A stretch of DNA of 64,000 nucleotides from Deinococcus yavapaiensis KR-236. Lineage in GTDB: Bacteria > Deinococcota > Deinococci > Deinococcales > Deinococcaceae. How positions within the stretch are numbered: the first letter of the stretch is position 1; each line of letters begins with the position of its first letter. This document shows positions 17,245 through 25,915 of this stretch, in pieces. Below the pieces are notes generated by a model. The model was not told where the DNA came from, ran no database searches, and was given only the letters and a program-made list of their open reading frames with translations. A program made the position numbers and the translations under genes. The stretch covers positions 62,001-126,000 of the forward strand of contig NZ_QJSX01000004.1 in assembly GCF_003217515.1 (NCBI RefSeq). Direction: 5' to 3'.

Positions 17245-17248
17245 GACG

Positions 17249-18070
17249 TCACCATCCGTAGCGCTGCAAGCCTTGTTCGAGCACTTGCACGGCGAGTTCG
17301 CCGACGAGCTTGGAGTCTTGCGTGGAGCGGCCCGTGAGGTACGGGAAGTCGAGGACGGTGGAGCGCGTGCGGCCGACGCCGCCGTGGTATTGACCGCCCG
17401 GCTGGGTCGCGTCGCGCAAGATGAACTCCAGCGGGTACGGGGGCGGCCCCATGTTGAGGTCCGTGTTGAGGAAGCCCGTGCCGTCCTTGTAGTCGTACTC
17501 CAAGGCGTGGCCCGTGACGTGCTTGCCGGCGATGATGCTCTTGCGGTCTTCCCACTCGCGGGCGAACGCGAGGCACGTGACGGCGTAGCACTCGGCGATG
17601 ATGAGCTTGTTGAGCGCCCGGAAGCCGAGGATGACGTCGTGCAGACGCTGGTTGTTGACCATATCGACGATGGGGCCGCTGCCGCCGACCATCAGCAGGG
17701 CGTCGTACTGCTCCAACTCCTTCCAGCACTGCTGGCGCTTGTTGTAATACTCTTCCAGGCCGTGCGCGAACTCGTCGCTGCTGAAGTACGGGCGCTCGGG
17801 GAACCACGTGCACAAGTTGATAGGTTGCGCCAAGCGGTCCGATTCGTCGATTTCGCGCGTGCGCTGAGCGTAGTACTCGTCCGTGACGACTTTGCGCAAG
17901 GGCGGATCGAAGTAACCGACTTCCATGCTGGGCGGCAAGGCGTGCGGACGCTTGCCGTTCGGCGTCATGAACACGGTCTCGTAACCGTGCGCGTCGAAAG
18001 CTTCGAGCGGTCCGACGAGCTCTTCGCCCCAAAAACCGTATTCGGACAAGACGACCAAAATCTTCTTCAT
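17249..18070 (-). CDS. DJ-1/PfpI superfamily protein, long form
   Basis: A 273-aa DJ-1-type protein with a long insertion (about 60-135, rich in Tyr/Trp/Glu) compared with the usual 180-200 aa. KKILVVLSEYGFWGEEL is the first strand with the conserved acidic residue, and IIAECYAVTCLAF is the nucleophile elbow with Cys. Chaperone/glyoxalase-III-like enzymes have similar length. GGAGG stands 5 bases before the ATG. It is probably the first gene of the metabolic operon, 74 bases after the response regulator. Confidence 0.85.
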   Translation of the reverse strand: MKKILVVLSEYGFWGEELVGPLEAFDAHGYETVFMTPNGKRPHALPPSMEVGYFDPPLRKVVTDEYYAQRTREIDESDRLAQPINLCTWFPERPYFSSDEFAHGLEEYYNKRQQCWKELEQYDALLMVGGSGPIVDMVNNQRLHDVILGFRALNKLIIAECYAVTCLAFAREWEDRKSIIAGKHVTGHALEYDYKDGTGFLNTDLNMGPPPYPLEFILRDATQPGGQYHGGVGRTRSTVLDFPYLTGRSTQDSKLVGELAVQVLEQGLQRYGW

Positions 18071-18112
18071 GTGGCCTCCTTCGAGGGGTCCTGCGGAGAA
18101 TCGAGGGGAAAC

Positions 18113-18148
18113 GTGACGCGCGGCGAGCGATTCGTCGGCGCGCGTCAC
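18113..18148 (-). promoter_or_regulatory. Long hairpin between the response regulator and the operon
   Basis: GTGACGCGCG and CGCGCGTCAC form a 10-bp outer stem, with further pairing inside, spanning the stop codon of the response regulator. GTTTCCCC follows on the minus strand, a poor T-tract. It could act as a partial terminator or processing site that separates regulator and metabolic-gene expression. Confidence 0.45.
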
Positions 18149-18861
18149 GGAGACGTCAAGTGAGCGTTTTGCGCTTCTCGGGCGTACAGAAGCGCGGCGG
18201 CGACGCGAGCGTTGATGGTGGGATCGTGGGTGTCGACGCCGAGAGCGGCGTACAGGCCGCCGACGGCGTTGTCGATCCATTTCTGGCTGCGTCCGAGTCT
18301 TTGGGCGATGGCGGCGTTGCTGAAGCCTTGGGTGATGAGCTCCCACAGTTCGATCTGCCGCCACGTGAGATGCGAGAAGCGGGCGCTGTGCGGATGCTTG
18401 CGGCCTCCGACGAGCGCGGGGTCGAGCACGATTTCACCCACGCGCACGGCGGAGATGGCGCGCAGCAAGGTGTCGAGGTCGCGGACGGACTTCTTGAGCA
18501 GGTAGGCCCACCCGACCATCTCGGACGCGATGAGCGCGTGGGCGAAGGCGAGGTGGGCATGGTTCGACAGCAGGACGACGCCGAGGCGAGGGGCATGTTC
18601 GCGCAGCTGCATGCCGAGACCGATGCCGTCGACTTCGCTCGACCCGAGGTCGATGTCGAGCAGCACGACGTCCGCTTCGCGAATCATGGCGTCGCCGAGG
18701 GCGGACGGCGCGTCTCCGTACTCCGCGAGGACCGAGACGCCTCCCGTCGCGGTGAGGGCGCCGCGCAACAAGGCGCGGAAGAGCGCTTCGTCCTCGACGA
18801 TCGCGACGGACGGCACGGTGGCTTGAGTGGATTCTGCGCAAGCGGATGACGCACGAGACAC
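18145..18861 (-). CDS. LuxR/NarL-type response regulator
   Basis: A 238-aa two-component regulator. The receiver domain (about 18-140) has the acidic pair ED at 23-24, phospho-acceptor Asp69 in VVLLDIDLG and a Lys at 123/124. A LuxR-type HTH (about 163-225) follows, with LTWRQIELWELITQGFSN and IAQRLGRSQKWIDN. The GTG at 18861 is preferred because GGAGG lies 7 bases upstream. It is encoded directly after its probable sensor kinase and just ahead of the long operon, which it likely controls. Confidence 0.88.
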   Translation of the reverse strand: MSRASSACAESTQATVPSVAIVEDEALFRALLRGALTATGGVSVLAEYGDAPSALGDAMIREADVVLLDIDLGSSEVDGIGLGMQLREHAPRLGVVLLSNHAHLAFAHALIASEMVGWAYLLKKSVRDLDTLLRAISAVRVGEIVLDPALVGGRKHPHSARFSHLTWRQIELWELITQGFSNAAIAQRLGRSQKWIDNAVGGLYAALGVDTHDPTINARVAAALLYAREAQNAHLTSP

Positions 18862-18927
18862 GAGCCTTCCTCCTTTCACAAACGTCGAGAAGATGACAGC
18901 GGGCGATGCGATGGGCTGTGGAGGAGG

Positions 18928-20175
18928 TCAGGTCAGGGCGGCGGTCGCGTGTTGGCGTTCGAGATCGCTCGAACATCGCGGAAGCGACGCCCACAGGCGC
19001 GTCGGGCCGCCGGGCGCGCTCTCGATGCCCCAACGTCCTCCGAAGTGGTCGAGGCGCGCCTCCAGGCAGCGCAGGCCGAGCCCCGACCGAGCCGAGGCGG
19101 GATCGAAACCTTGTCCGTCGTCCACGACTTCGAGGTGCAGCACGTCGGAGCCCGCCGGAGTCGAGAGCGAGATGGTGACGTTGCGAGCGTGCGCGTGCTT
19201 CAAGACGTTGCCGACCGCTTCCTCGATCGTGCGGAACGCCGCGAGGCGCACGTTCATCGGCAACCGGTTGTGAATGGGCGAGTCGATCGCCAGCAGCGCA
19301 CGGTCCGCGAGGATGCGAATGTCGAGGACTCCCACGAGGCGCGACGCGAGGACTTGCAACGCGGCGACCAGGCCGACGCCGAGCGCCTCGGGGTGCAGGA
19401 GATGACTGATCGAGCGGACGTCGTGCTCGCGCAGGTGCTCCAAGTCTTCGCGCACGCGTTCCAAGGCGGGTCGCGCCTCGGGGTACTGCTCGCTGAGTTC
19501 GCCGAGACGGTACCACGCGACGAGCAGACGCGATTGCACGCGTGAGTGCAAAAACTCGCTGATTTCGCGTTTCGTGCGCTCCTCGGCTTCGGTGACGAGG
19601 GCGCGCGATTCTTCGAGGGCGAGGGTGATTCGGCGCTGCTCGGCGAGCAGTTCCAAGTTCCGAAGGTGCAGCGCGACTTGCGAGGCGAACGCACAGGCGA
19701 TTCGCGTGTCCGCTTCGGTGAAGGTCTCGCCGCGCTGCACGCACACCAGCGACCCGAAGACGCGCTCTTCGACGTGCAGGGGAACGAGCATGCAGTGCGA
19801 AATGCCCGCGACCTTCGCCGCGATTTGCAGCATGAGCGGCGGGACGAGGTCGCCGACGATGTCCGAAAGCGGCGCCATGACGACGCGTCGCTCGAAGTAC
19901 ACCGCGCGGGTGTGTTCGTTGTAGTCCGCCGACGCCGTCGCCGAGAAGGGATCGAACGACGGAATGAGCCGCCGCGCGAGCCGTATGCCGCGCTGCATGG
20001 CATCGCCGCTCGCTCCGCCCGTGGCAACGATCCGCGTCGTGCGCGTCGCCTCGTCGAAGCGGGCGAGCGCGATGTAGGGCATTCCGAGCGCCAGACGCGC
20101 GTCTTCGACGATCTTGCCCGTCATCGTGTCGTCAAACGACGGGGCAAGTCGGCTTCCTCGAAGTACGCTGTCCAT
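18928..20175 (-). CDS. GAF-domain sensor histidine kinase (NarL-partner type)
   Basis: A 415-aa soluble kinase with no membrane segments. A GAF domain occupies about 15-175, with a coiled stretch to 200. The HisKA_3-like dimerisation helix holds REISEFLHSRVQ with candidate phospho-His210. The HATPase part shows an N-box (EEAVGNVLKHAHA) and G-boxes DDGQGFDP and GLGLRCLEARL. The ATG at 20175 follows AAGGAACC and a promoter whose -10 ends 9 bases upstream; an earlier TTG behind GGGAGGT is an alternative start. The signal may be a small intracellular ligand or redox state sensed by GAF. Confidence 0.85.
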   Translation of the reverse strand: MDSVLRGSRLAPSFDDTMTGKIVEDARLALGMPYIALARFDEATRTTRIVATGGASGDAMQRGIRLARRLIPSFDPFSATASADYNEHTRAVYFERRVVMAPLSDIVGDLVPPLMLQIAAKVAGISHCMLVPLHVEERVFGSLVCVQRGETFTEADTRIACAFASQVALHLRNLELLAEQRRITLALEESRALVTEAEERTKREISEFLHSRVQSRLLVAWYRLGELSEQYPEARPALERVREDLEHLREHDVRSISHLLHPEALGVGLVAALQVLASRLVGVLDIRILADRALLAIDSPIHNRLPMNVRLAAFRTIEEAVGNVLKHAHARNVTISLSTPAGSDVLHLEVVDDGQGFDPASARSGLGLRCLEARLDHFGGRWGIESAPGGPTRLWASLPRCSSDLERQHATAALT

Positions 20176-20184
20176 GGTTCCTTC

Positions 20185-20233
20185 ATATTGAGTAAGCTCT
20201 AACTCATTAACAAGGGGGTTACCTCCCTTAATG
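20185..20233. promoter_or_regulatory. Promoter and inverted repeat upstream of the sensor kinase
   Basis: On the minus strand TTGTTA (20208-20213) and CAATAT (20185-20190) are separated by 17 bases, close to the sensor kinase start. CATTAACAAGGG (20205-20216) and CCCTTAATG (20225-20233) form an imperfect inverted repeat that overlaps the -35 box, a plausible operator. Confidence 0.5.
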
Positions 20234-20334
20234 AAGGCGATTTCGTGGGCGTTCATACAGCAAGCCGAACTTGGTGGTACCGCAAGGGAGGTGGGCCCCT
20301 AGCGCCGCGCCGTCGCGTGTGGCTCAATGAAAAG

Positions 20335-21564
20335 ATGGAGAAAAACAGAGAAAGGCAGGCGGGATTCGCTGGGCTGCGTCTGACGTTGGCGGACGCCGAG
20401 GAAGCGGGCGGTCGACGGGCGACTTGGCTGGAATTGTTCTTCGACCTCGTCTTCGTCGTCGCGATCGGCAACTTGGCGAAGGTGCTGCTCGGAAAGCATG
20501 ACGTGTCGGGCGTCCTCGTCTTTCTCGGGCTGTTCGTCCCCGTGTGGTGGGCGTGGATCGGCATCAGCTACTTCGTGGACAAGTACCAACTGCCGGAAGT
20601 CGCGCTGCGCCTGCTGATGCTCACGCAGATCGCGTTCAGCCTCGGCCTCGCCGTGGGCCTGCTGAGTGTCGTCAAGGGCCACCCGGAACTGTTCGTCGCG
20701 TCGTACGTCGGGCTCCGATTGACGCTGACGGCCCTGCACGTATGGGCGTCGCGGGCGCACGAGGAAGGCCGAGAGCTCAACGCGAAGTACGCGGCGGGCT
20801 TCGCCATAGGCACGGCGCTCTGGGCGGCCTCGCTCGCCGTGGACGGATCGGCCCGCTACTGGATTTGGGGCGTCGCGATCGTGTTGGAGATCGTCGCGAC
20901 CGTCTTGGCTTACACCACCTCGCGCCGCATTCCGGCGCAAGTGTCGCACATGGACGAACGGTTCGGCCTGTTCACGATCATCGTGTTGGGCGAATCGGTC
21001 ATCGCGGTCGCGTCGGGCGCCAAAGCCAGCGGCATCGAATCGGCCTGGCCCGTCGCGGCGGTGGGGTTGATGCTGGCGGGCGCGGTATGGTGGCTGTACT
21101 TCGACCGGATGGATCACTCTGTCATCGACCGCGCGCTGAGAAGCGGTCGCCGAGCGCTGCTGCGCAGCTTCGTGTACGGATACTCGCATCTCGCCGTCTT
21201 CGCGAGCATCGTCGCGACGAGCATGGGCGTCGAACTCGCCTTCGAAGACGCGAAGACGGGCAGCATGGAACCGGACACGAATTGGCTGCTGTACGGCGGA
21301 CTCGCCGTGTACCTGGCGGCCTTGACGGTCGTGCAGTCGAGCGGCCGAGGCAACTTGCCGTCACGCGTCCTGCTCGCGCGGGCCGCCGCGGTCGTCGCAC
21401 TCGTCGCGCTCGGCTTCGTGGGCTCTTCACTCTCGCTGTCGCTCGCCTTGCTGCTGGGTTTGCTGGTGGTGGGCGCGCTCGTCACCTTCGAGCACTTGAC
21501 CTTCAAGTCGCTGCCTTCGGGCCATGTACCGCACGAAAGTCCGGTGTCCTCGGCTCAGCCGTGA
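20335..21564 (+). CDS. Low-temperature-requirement A (LtrA) family membrane protein
   Basis: A 409-aa integral membrane protein with about ten to eleven hydrophobic segments. The N-terminal ATWLELFFDLVFVVAIGNLA is the LtrA signature, and the mid-protein ERFGLFTIIVLGESVIAVA is the other conserved block. The biochemical role of the family is unknown. It is divergent from the sensor kinase with about 160 bases between. ATG 20335 is taken because the conserved domain starts shortly after; the upstream in-frame extension lacks family similarity. Confidence 0.87.
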   Translation: MEKNRERQAGFAGLRLTLADAEEAGGRRATWLELFFDLVFVVAIGNLAKVLLGKHDVSGVLVFLGLFVPVWWAWIGISYFVDKYQLPEVALRLLMLTQIAFSLGLAVGLLSVVKGHPELFVASYVGLRLTLTALHVWASRAHEEGRELNAKYAAGFAIGTALWAASLAVDGSARYWIWGVAIVLEIVATVLAYTTSRRIPAQVSHMDERFGLFTIIVLGESVIAVASGAKASGIESAWPVAAVGLMLAGAVWWLYFDRMDHSVIDRALRSGRRALLRSFVYGYSHLAVFASIVATSMGVELAFEDAKTGSMEPDTNWLLYGGLAVYLAALTVVQSSGRGNLPSRVLLARAAAVVALVALGFVGSSLSLSLALLLGLLVVGALVTFEHLTFKSLPSGHVPHESPVSSAQP

Positions 21565-21570
21565 ACAAGC

Positions 21571-21621
21571 GAGTGCAATGGAAAGGAGGTCGCCAAAAGC
21601 GACCTCCTTTCCATTGCACTC
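21571..21621. terminator. Bidirectional terminator with a perfect 23-bp stem
   Basis: GAGTGCAATGGAAAGGAGGTCGC-type arms (21571-21593 and 21599-21621) pair perfectly around CAAAA between convergent genes. There is little T-tract on either side. The stem contains a Shine-Dalgarno-like AAAGGAGG. Confidence 0.7.
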
Positions 21622-21630
21622 CTTCCGGCG

Positions 21631-22374
21631 TCACATCAGGACTTGCGCGACGCCGGCGAGCGCTTCCGGCTTGAATTTCTGGCCTGTGGCATGCTCGAGT
21701 TGGGCGGCGAGCCGCAAGGCGGACAAGCTCGTCGCGGGCAACACCGGGACGCCCGCGCGCGTCGCTTCCGACCACGCCTCGCCCGTGAGGTCGAGAAGGG
21801 TATGGTACGGCTGCAGCACGCCGCGCGGCAGCGAGCCGTTGGTGAGCACGACGAGATCGGCGCGCTCGGCGTAGCCGCCGAACGAGGTATCGCGCGTGCT
21901 GACCGCGTACGCGTTCGTTCCGGCGGGCAGCAAGGCGAGGTCACGCTGCGCTTCGGGCAAGTCGTCCGTGGCGATCGTGAGCATCGACGGCCCGAGGCGC
22001 GCGAGGCTGAGGGCCGCGCGCAGCGGCGCATCTCGGCCGAGCAGCAGCAGGCGCGCGCCGCGCACGGCGTAGCGGCTGTCGTCCACGAGGCGCACGAGGG
22101 CTTCTTCCAGAGTGTGCGTGCCGTACGTCGATCCGGCGAGCGCGATCGCGTCCACGCGTCCTTGACGGCGGGCCAAGGCGTCGGGCTGCACCGCGCCGAA
22201 CACCGCCTCCTCCTTGTGCGGCGCGACGAGCGCGCCCACGAAGCGCAGCGTTCGCAGGGCGTCGAGGACGTTCGTCAAATTGTCCTCGGGCACGCGCAAG
22301 GCGGTCAGGCCCAGTTCGCGCAGAGCGACCGCGACTTCGGGCCGATGTCCGACGAGGGCGAGGGCCGCGTCCAT
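21631..22374 (-). CDS. Shikimate dehydrogenase-like protein
   Basis: A 247-aa protein resembling AroE. It keeps DNLTNVLDAL, LVAPHKEEAV (the family N/T-xPxK block), AGSTYGTHTLEEAL, and a Rossmann-like LLLLGRDAPLRAALSLA. The usual NPK catalytic Lys is present as APHK, and the glycine-rich nucleotide motif is weak, so activity or cofactor use may differ from classical AroE. The C-terminal QLEHATGQ block matches the family. Its ATG overlaps the last base of the FemA/B-like gene's stop. Confidence 0.75.
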   Translation of the reverse strand: MDAALALVGHRPEVAVALRELGLTALRVPEDNLTNVLDALRTLRFVGALVAPHKEEAVFGAVQPDALARRQGRVDAIALAGSTYGTHTLEEALVRLVDDSRYAVRGARLLLLGRDAPLRAALSLARLGPSMLTIATDDLPEAQRDLALLPAGTNAYAVSTRDTSFGGYAERADLVVLTNGSLPRGVLQPYHTLLDLTGEAWSEATRAGVPVLPATSLSALRLAAQLEHATGQKFKPEALAGVAQVLM

Positions 22375-23432
22375 CACAGCACGTCCTGGGTGGTGCCGCG
22401 CTTGCGGAAGTTGTTTTGGTCCTTGCGCCAGCGTTGCACGCGCGTGAGGGCCGAAGCGAGCGGCGAAAGGGCGAGGTCGTAGCCGGGAAACCACACTTTC
22501 TCGCCGCCGAAGTTCTCCTTCATCTTGTACACGCCGAACGAGTGCTTGTCGCCGCTGAGGGTTCGCGGAATGCCCCAAAAGTCGAAGCTCGTGTATCCGC
22601 GCCGCTTCGCGTCGAGCATGGCGTGCCAGTAGAAGGCGGTGGGCGCCTTGACGTCTTTGCGCTCCGAGCCGTCGGGCGTGGCGCGGTCGTCCTTGATGGA
22701 GCCGCCGAAGAGGTAGTTGGTGGCGCCGCCCATCGCCAGGAAGAAGCCGCCCGCGAGGGCGCGCCCCTCGTGCCGAGCGAGGACGAGGTATGCTTCGCCG
22801 CCGTGCGCGGCGCCTTCGCGCAGCATCGTTTCGTAGTACGCTCGGGGAAAGGCGCCGAGCTTGGCGCGCTCGTTCGTCGCGGTGAAGACGTCCCAGAACG
22901 CCTCGAAATCTTCGTCGCGTCCCGCCGTCACGCCGTACTTCTGCGCGGTGCGGACGTTGCGGCGCACCATAGAGTGCAAGTTGGCGAACAGCTCGTCTTC
23001 GCTCGGCACGAGGCTCGTGACGATGGTGTGCTCGGGCTGCTCGGCTTGCGCTCGGCGCCACGGTCCGAGCGCGTCGGGAATGAGGTGCGCGGGCCGCGCG
23101 AGGGGCGGCTCGATCAGGACCTTGACGTCCGTCGGGCGCGCGACACGTTTGATGGCGCTCGCCACGTCGGCGAGCAAGTTGATGTCCTCCAGGGCGGGGC
23201 CGCGCGGCGCGTACAGATAACTCAAGCCCGGCGCGAGAGGACGGCGCAAAAGCTGCAAGGCGCCGACGGCTCGCCCGTCGCGGCGAACGAGATAGCGCGC
23301 GGGTTCGAAGCCCAGGACGCGCCGCGCTTCACCGTACGCCCAGCCTTGCAGAGCGCTCGTGATGGGCAGCGAGCGTACGACGTCGTCGTACGCGTGAGGA
23401 TCGGTGGTGGGTTCCAGGGCGAGTCGCACCAC
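22374..23432 (-). CDS. FemA/FemB-like peptidoglycan bridge-forming aminoacyltransferase
   Basis: A 352-aa protein with two GNAT-like halves. The N-terminal half shows LQGWAYGEARRVLGFEPARYLV, and the C-terminal half GGATNYLFGGSIKDD and RGYTSFDFWGIPRT. Fem enzymes transfer amino acids from aminoacyl-tRNA to the peptidoglycan stem; Deinococcus has a Gly2 bridge on ornithine. Two GTG codons (23432 and 23429) lie just behind TACAAT (23436-23441, minus strand), so translation is likely leaderless and starts at one of them. The protein lacks the coiled-coil insertion of staphylococcal FemA. Confidence 0.85.
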   Translation of the reverse strand: MVRLALEPTTDPHAYDDVVRSLPITSALQGWAYGEARRVLGFEPARYLVRRDGRAVGALQLLRRPLAPGLSYLYAPRGPALEDINLLADVASAIKRVARPTDVKVLIEPPLARPAHLIPDALGPWRRAQAEQPEHTIVTSLVPSEDELFANLHSMVRRNVRTAQKYGVTAGRDEDFEAFWDVFTATNERAKLGAFPRAYYETMLREGAAHGGEAYLVLARHEGRALAGGFFLAMGGATNYLFGGSIKDDRATPDGSERKDVKAPTAFYWHAMLDAKRRGYTSFDFWGIPRTLSGDKHSFGVYKMKENFGGEKVWFPGYDLALSPLASALTRVQRWRKDQNNFRKRGTTQDVL

Positions 23433-23464
23433 GAGATTGTACCGCCTGGCCGCGCACCGCTCGG

Positions 23465-23671
23465 TCAGGAACGATTCTTGAGCGGTTCGGGCGGCAGCGT
23501 CGGCTCGGACGGATCGCTGGCGGGGCGGGGCGGTTCGGGTGACGGATGGGGCGTCGGCAACTCGGGATCGAGAACCGGGCTCGGCGTCTCGAAGGGCGGC
23601 AGACGCTCGGGAACCTCGCCGGGAAGGTCGGGAGGCGGAATCGTAGGGGGAATGTCTTGAGGCTGGGTCAT
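23465..23671 (-). CDS. Small proline-rich protein
   Basis: A 68-aa protein made almost wholly of Pro, Glu, Asp, Ser and Thr, hence probably disordered. No signal peptide or domain is seen. Its ATG overlaps the stop of the BON-domain gene as ATGA, which supports real translation. Confidence 0.6.
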   Translation of the reverse strand: MTQPQDIPPTIPPPDLPGEVPERLPPFETPSPVLDPELPTPHPSPEPPRPASDPSEPTLPPEPLKNRS

Positions 23672-24084
23672 GCGGACTCGTCCGGATCGCGCGAAGAGCG
23701 AGGATCGACTTCGCCGCCCGCGCTCTGGTCGGGCGTGCGCAAGGAGTTGTACACGTCCTTCACGCCGTCCACGGCGAGGGCTGCCTCGGCGGCGAGGCGC
23801 ATCGCGTCACGGTTGACGGCGATGCCGTACAAGTACGCTTCGCCGCGCTCCACGCGAACGTCGAGGGCTGTGATCGGCAGCGTGGAGAGGGCCCCTCGCA
23901 CCGTCGTCTCGAGCGCGGCGTCGTTCGGCGGATCTCGCCCGTCGTCTTGAAGAGTGTCACCTTCGTGGTCGCGGTTCTCGCCTTGAAAGCCGTAGTCACC
24001 GCTGCCATAGCCGTAGCCGAGGTCGGCTTGCCCTTGATGGGCGTGGTCTTGCGTTCGCGGGTCGGGCGCCTTGTCGTCGCTCAT
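23668..24084 (-). CDS. BON-domain protein
   Basis: A 138-aa protein with a hydrophilic Gly/Asp/His-rich N-terminus (1-50) and a single BON domain (about 55-118: DAALETTVRGALST, then VRVERGEAYLYGIAVN and AEAALAVDGVKDVYNSLR). BON domains bind membranes or phospholipids. No signal peptide is visible, so an intracellular membrane-associated role is possible. GGAGG lies ahead of the ATG. It is translationally coupled to the Pro-rich peptide. Confidence 0.78.
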   Translation of the reverse strand: MSDDKAPDPRTQDHAHQGQADLGYGYGSGDYGFQGENRDHEGDTLQDDGRDPPNDAALETTVRGALSTLPITALDVRVERGEAYLYGIAVNRDAMRLAAEAALAVDGVKDVYNSLRTPDQSAGGEVDPRSSRDPDESA

Positions 24085-24106
24085 GAAGTCCTCCGTGCCT
24101 TATGCC

Positions 24107-24283
24107 TCAGTCGTCGTCGTGCGTCGCGCGATGCGCCGCCTCGTCGTCCGTGAACCCCTCGCCGTACTCGGTCACACCGTCGCCCGACAACCCGATTCCG
24201 AACGGATCGTCCTGTTTGTCGGGCGCGCGGTTCTCCTTCTCGGTGAGGGGCGTGTCGGTGGGGTGACGCTCGGGATCGGTCAT
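24107..24283 (-). CDS. 58-aa acidic hydrophilic protein
   Basis: A short reading frame from ATG 24283 to TGA 24107 gives a charged protein (PERHPTDTP, EKENRAPDKQDDPFGIGLSG, ending HRATHDDD). It is co-directional and 22 bases upstream of the BON-domain gene. The composition resembles small stress-related hydrophilic proteins, but no family is recognised. Confidence 0.5.
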   Translation of the reverse strand: MTDPERHPTDTPLTEKENRAPDKQDDPFGIGLSGDGVTEYGEGFTDDEAAHRATHDDD

Positions 24284-24335
24284 GCGTCGATGCTAAGCGC
24301 GCGAGGTGGCGCCTTCGTGTTGAGCGCCTCAAGGA

Positions 24336-24813
24336 TCATTCGAGATCGTCGAGGTCGTGCAGCAAGCGAGCGTCGCCGTCGTCGGGCGTATGGTGTCGCT
24401 CGACGAGACGAATCACCTCGGGGCGCGCGTTCACTGCCTGAAGCATCGACGCGCCGAGGCGAGCGTGCCGAGCGCGCACCTGCACGAAGCCCACGGGCAG
24501 ACGCGCCGCGAAGCGCATCGGAACGAGCCCCGCGAGAACGCGTTCCGCGACTCGGTAAGGCCGCGTGCTCTTGCCGCAGTCGTGCAGGAGGGCGGCGGCG
24601 ACGAGGTGAGGCGGCGCGTCGGGCCGCACGGTCAGCAGCGTACGCGCGACTCGGCACGCGTGTTCGCGGTCGCGCGGATCCATGGCGAGGTAGACGACGC
24701 CTTCGCCGCCTTGGAGAAAACGGGCGGCGAAGGCGTCGTCGGGCCGAGCCCGGCTCGCGTGCAGACTGCGCGCGAGCCGGGCGATCTTGCCGAGGAGGTT
24801 GGCGGCCAAGAGC

Positions 24814-24842
<29 letters not shown>
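24336..24842 (-). CDS. HD-domain protein
   Basis: A 168-aa protein with an HD-type metal-dependent phosphohydrolase core: a histidine in DREHACRVAR, the HD pair in LLHDCGK, and further histidines in ARHARLGASML and VERHHTPDD. The first two residues of the metal site are thus present. Length and motif spacing match small stand-alone HD proteins of unknown nucleotide substrate. It appears to start at TTG 24842, overlapping trxB by 29 bases; a later TTG at 24809 would avoid the overlap. Confidence 0.75.
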
Positions 24843-25809
<967 letters not shown>

Positions 25810-25854
25810 GAAGACAGGGTAACAGGAATCGCGTTTCGCGAAGGTACCGAAGGC

Positions 25855-25866
25855 ACTTTATAAAGT
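25855..25866. promoter_or_regulatory. 12-bp palindrome upstream of trxB
   Basis: ACTTTATAAAGT is a perfect palindrome in the 106-base gap between trxB and the protease gene, standing around the -40 to -50 region of trxB. It may be an operator; the regulator is unknown. Confidence 0.35.
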
Positions 25867-25915
25867 AAAGCGACTCGTCGACTGCATACCGTGCAGCCGA
25901 CGTTTCCTCATAGCC

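Noticed and set aside
20255..20300. T-box-like GGTGGTACCGC ahead of the LtrA-like gene
   Set aside because: No stem I or specifier region can be placed upstream, which is occupied by the divergent sensor kinase start, and the downstream gene is not an amino-acid or synthetase gene.
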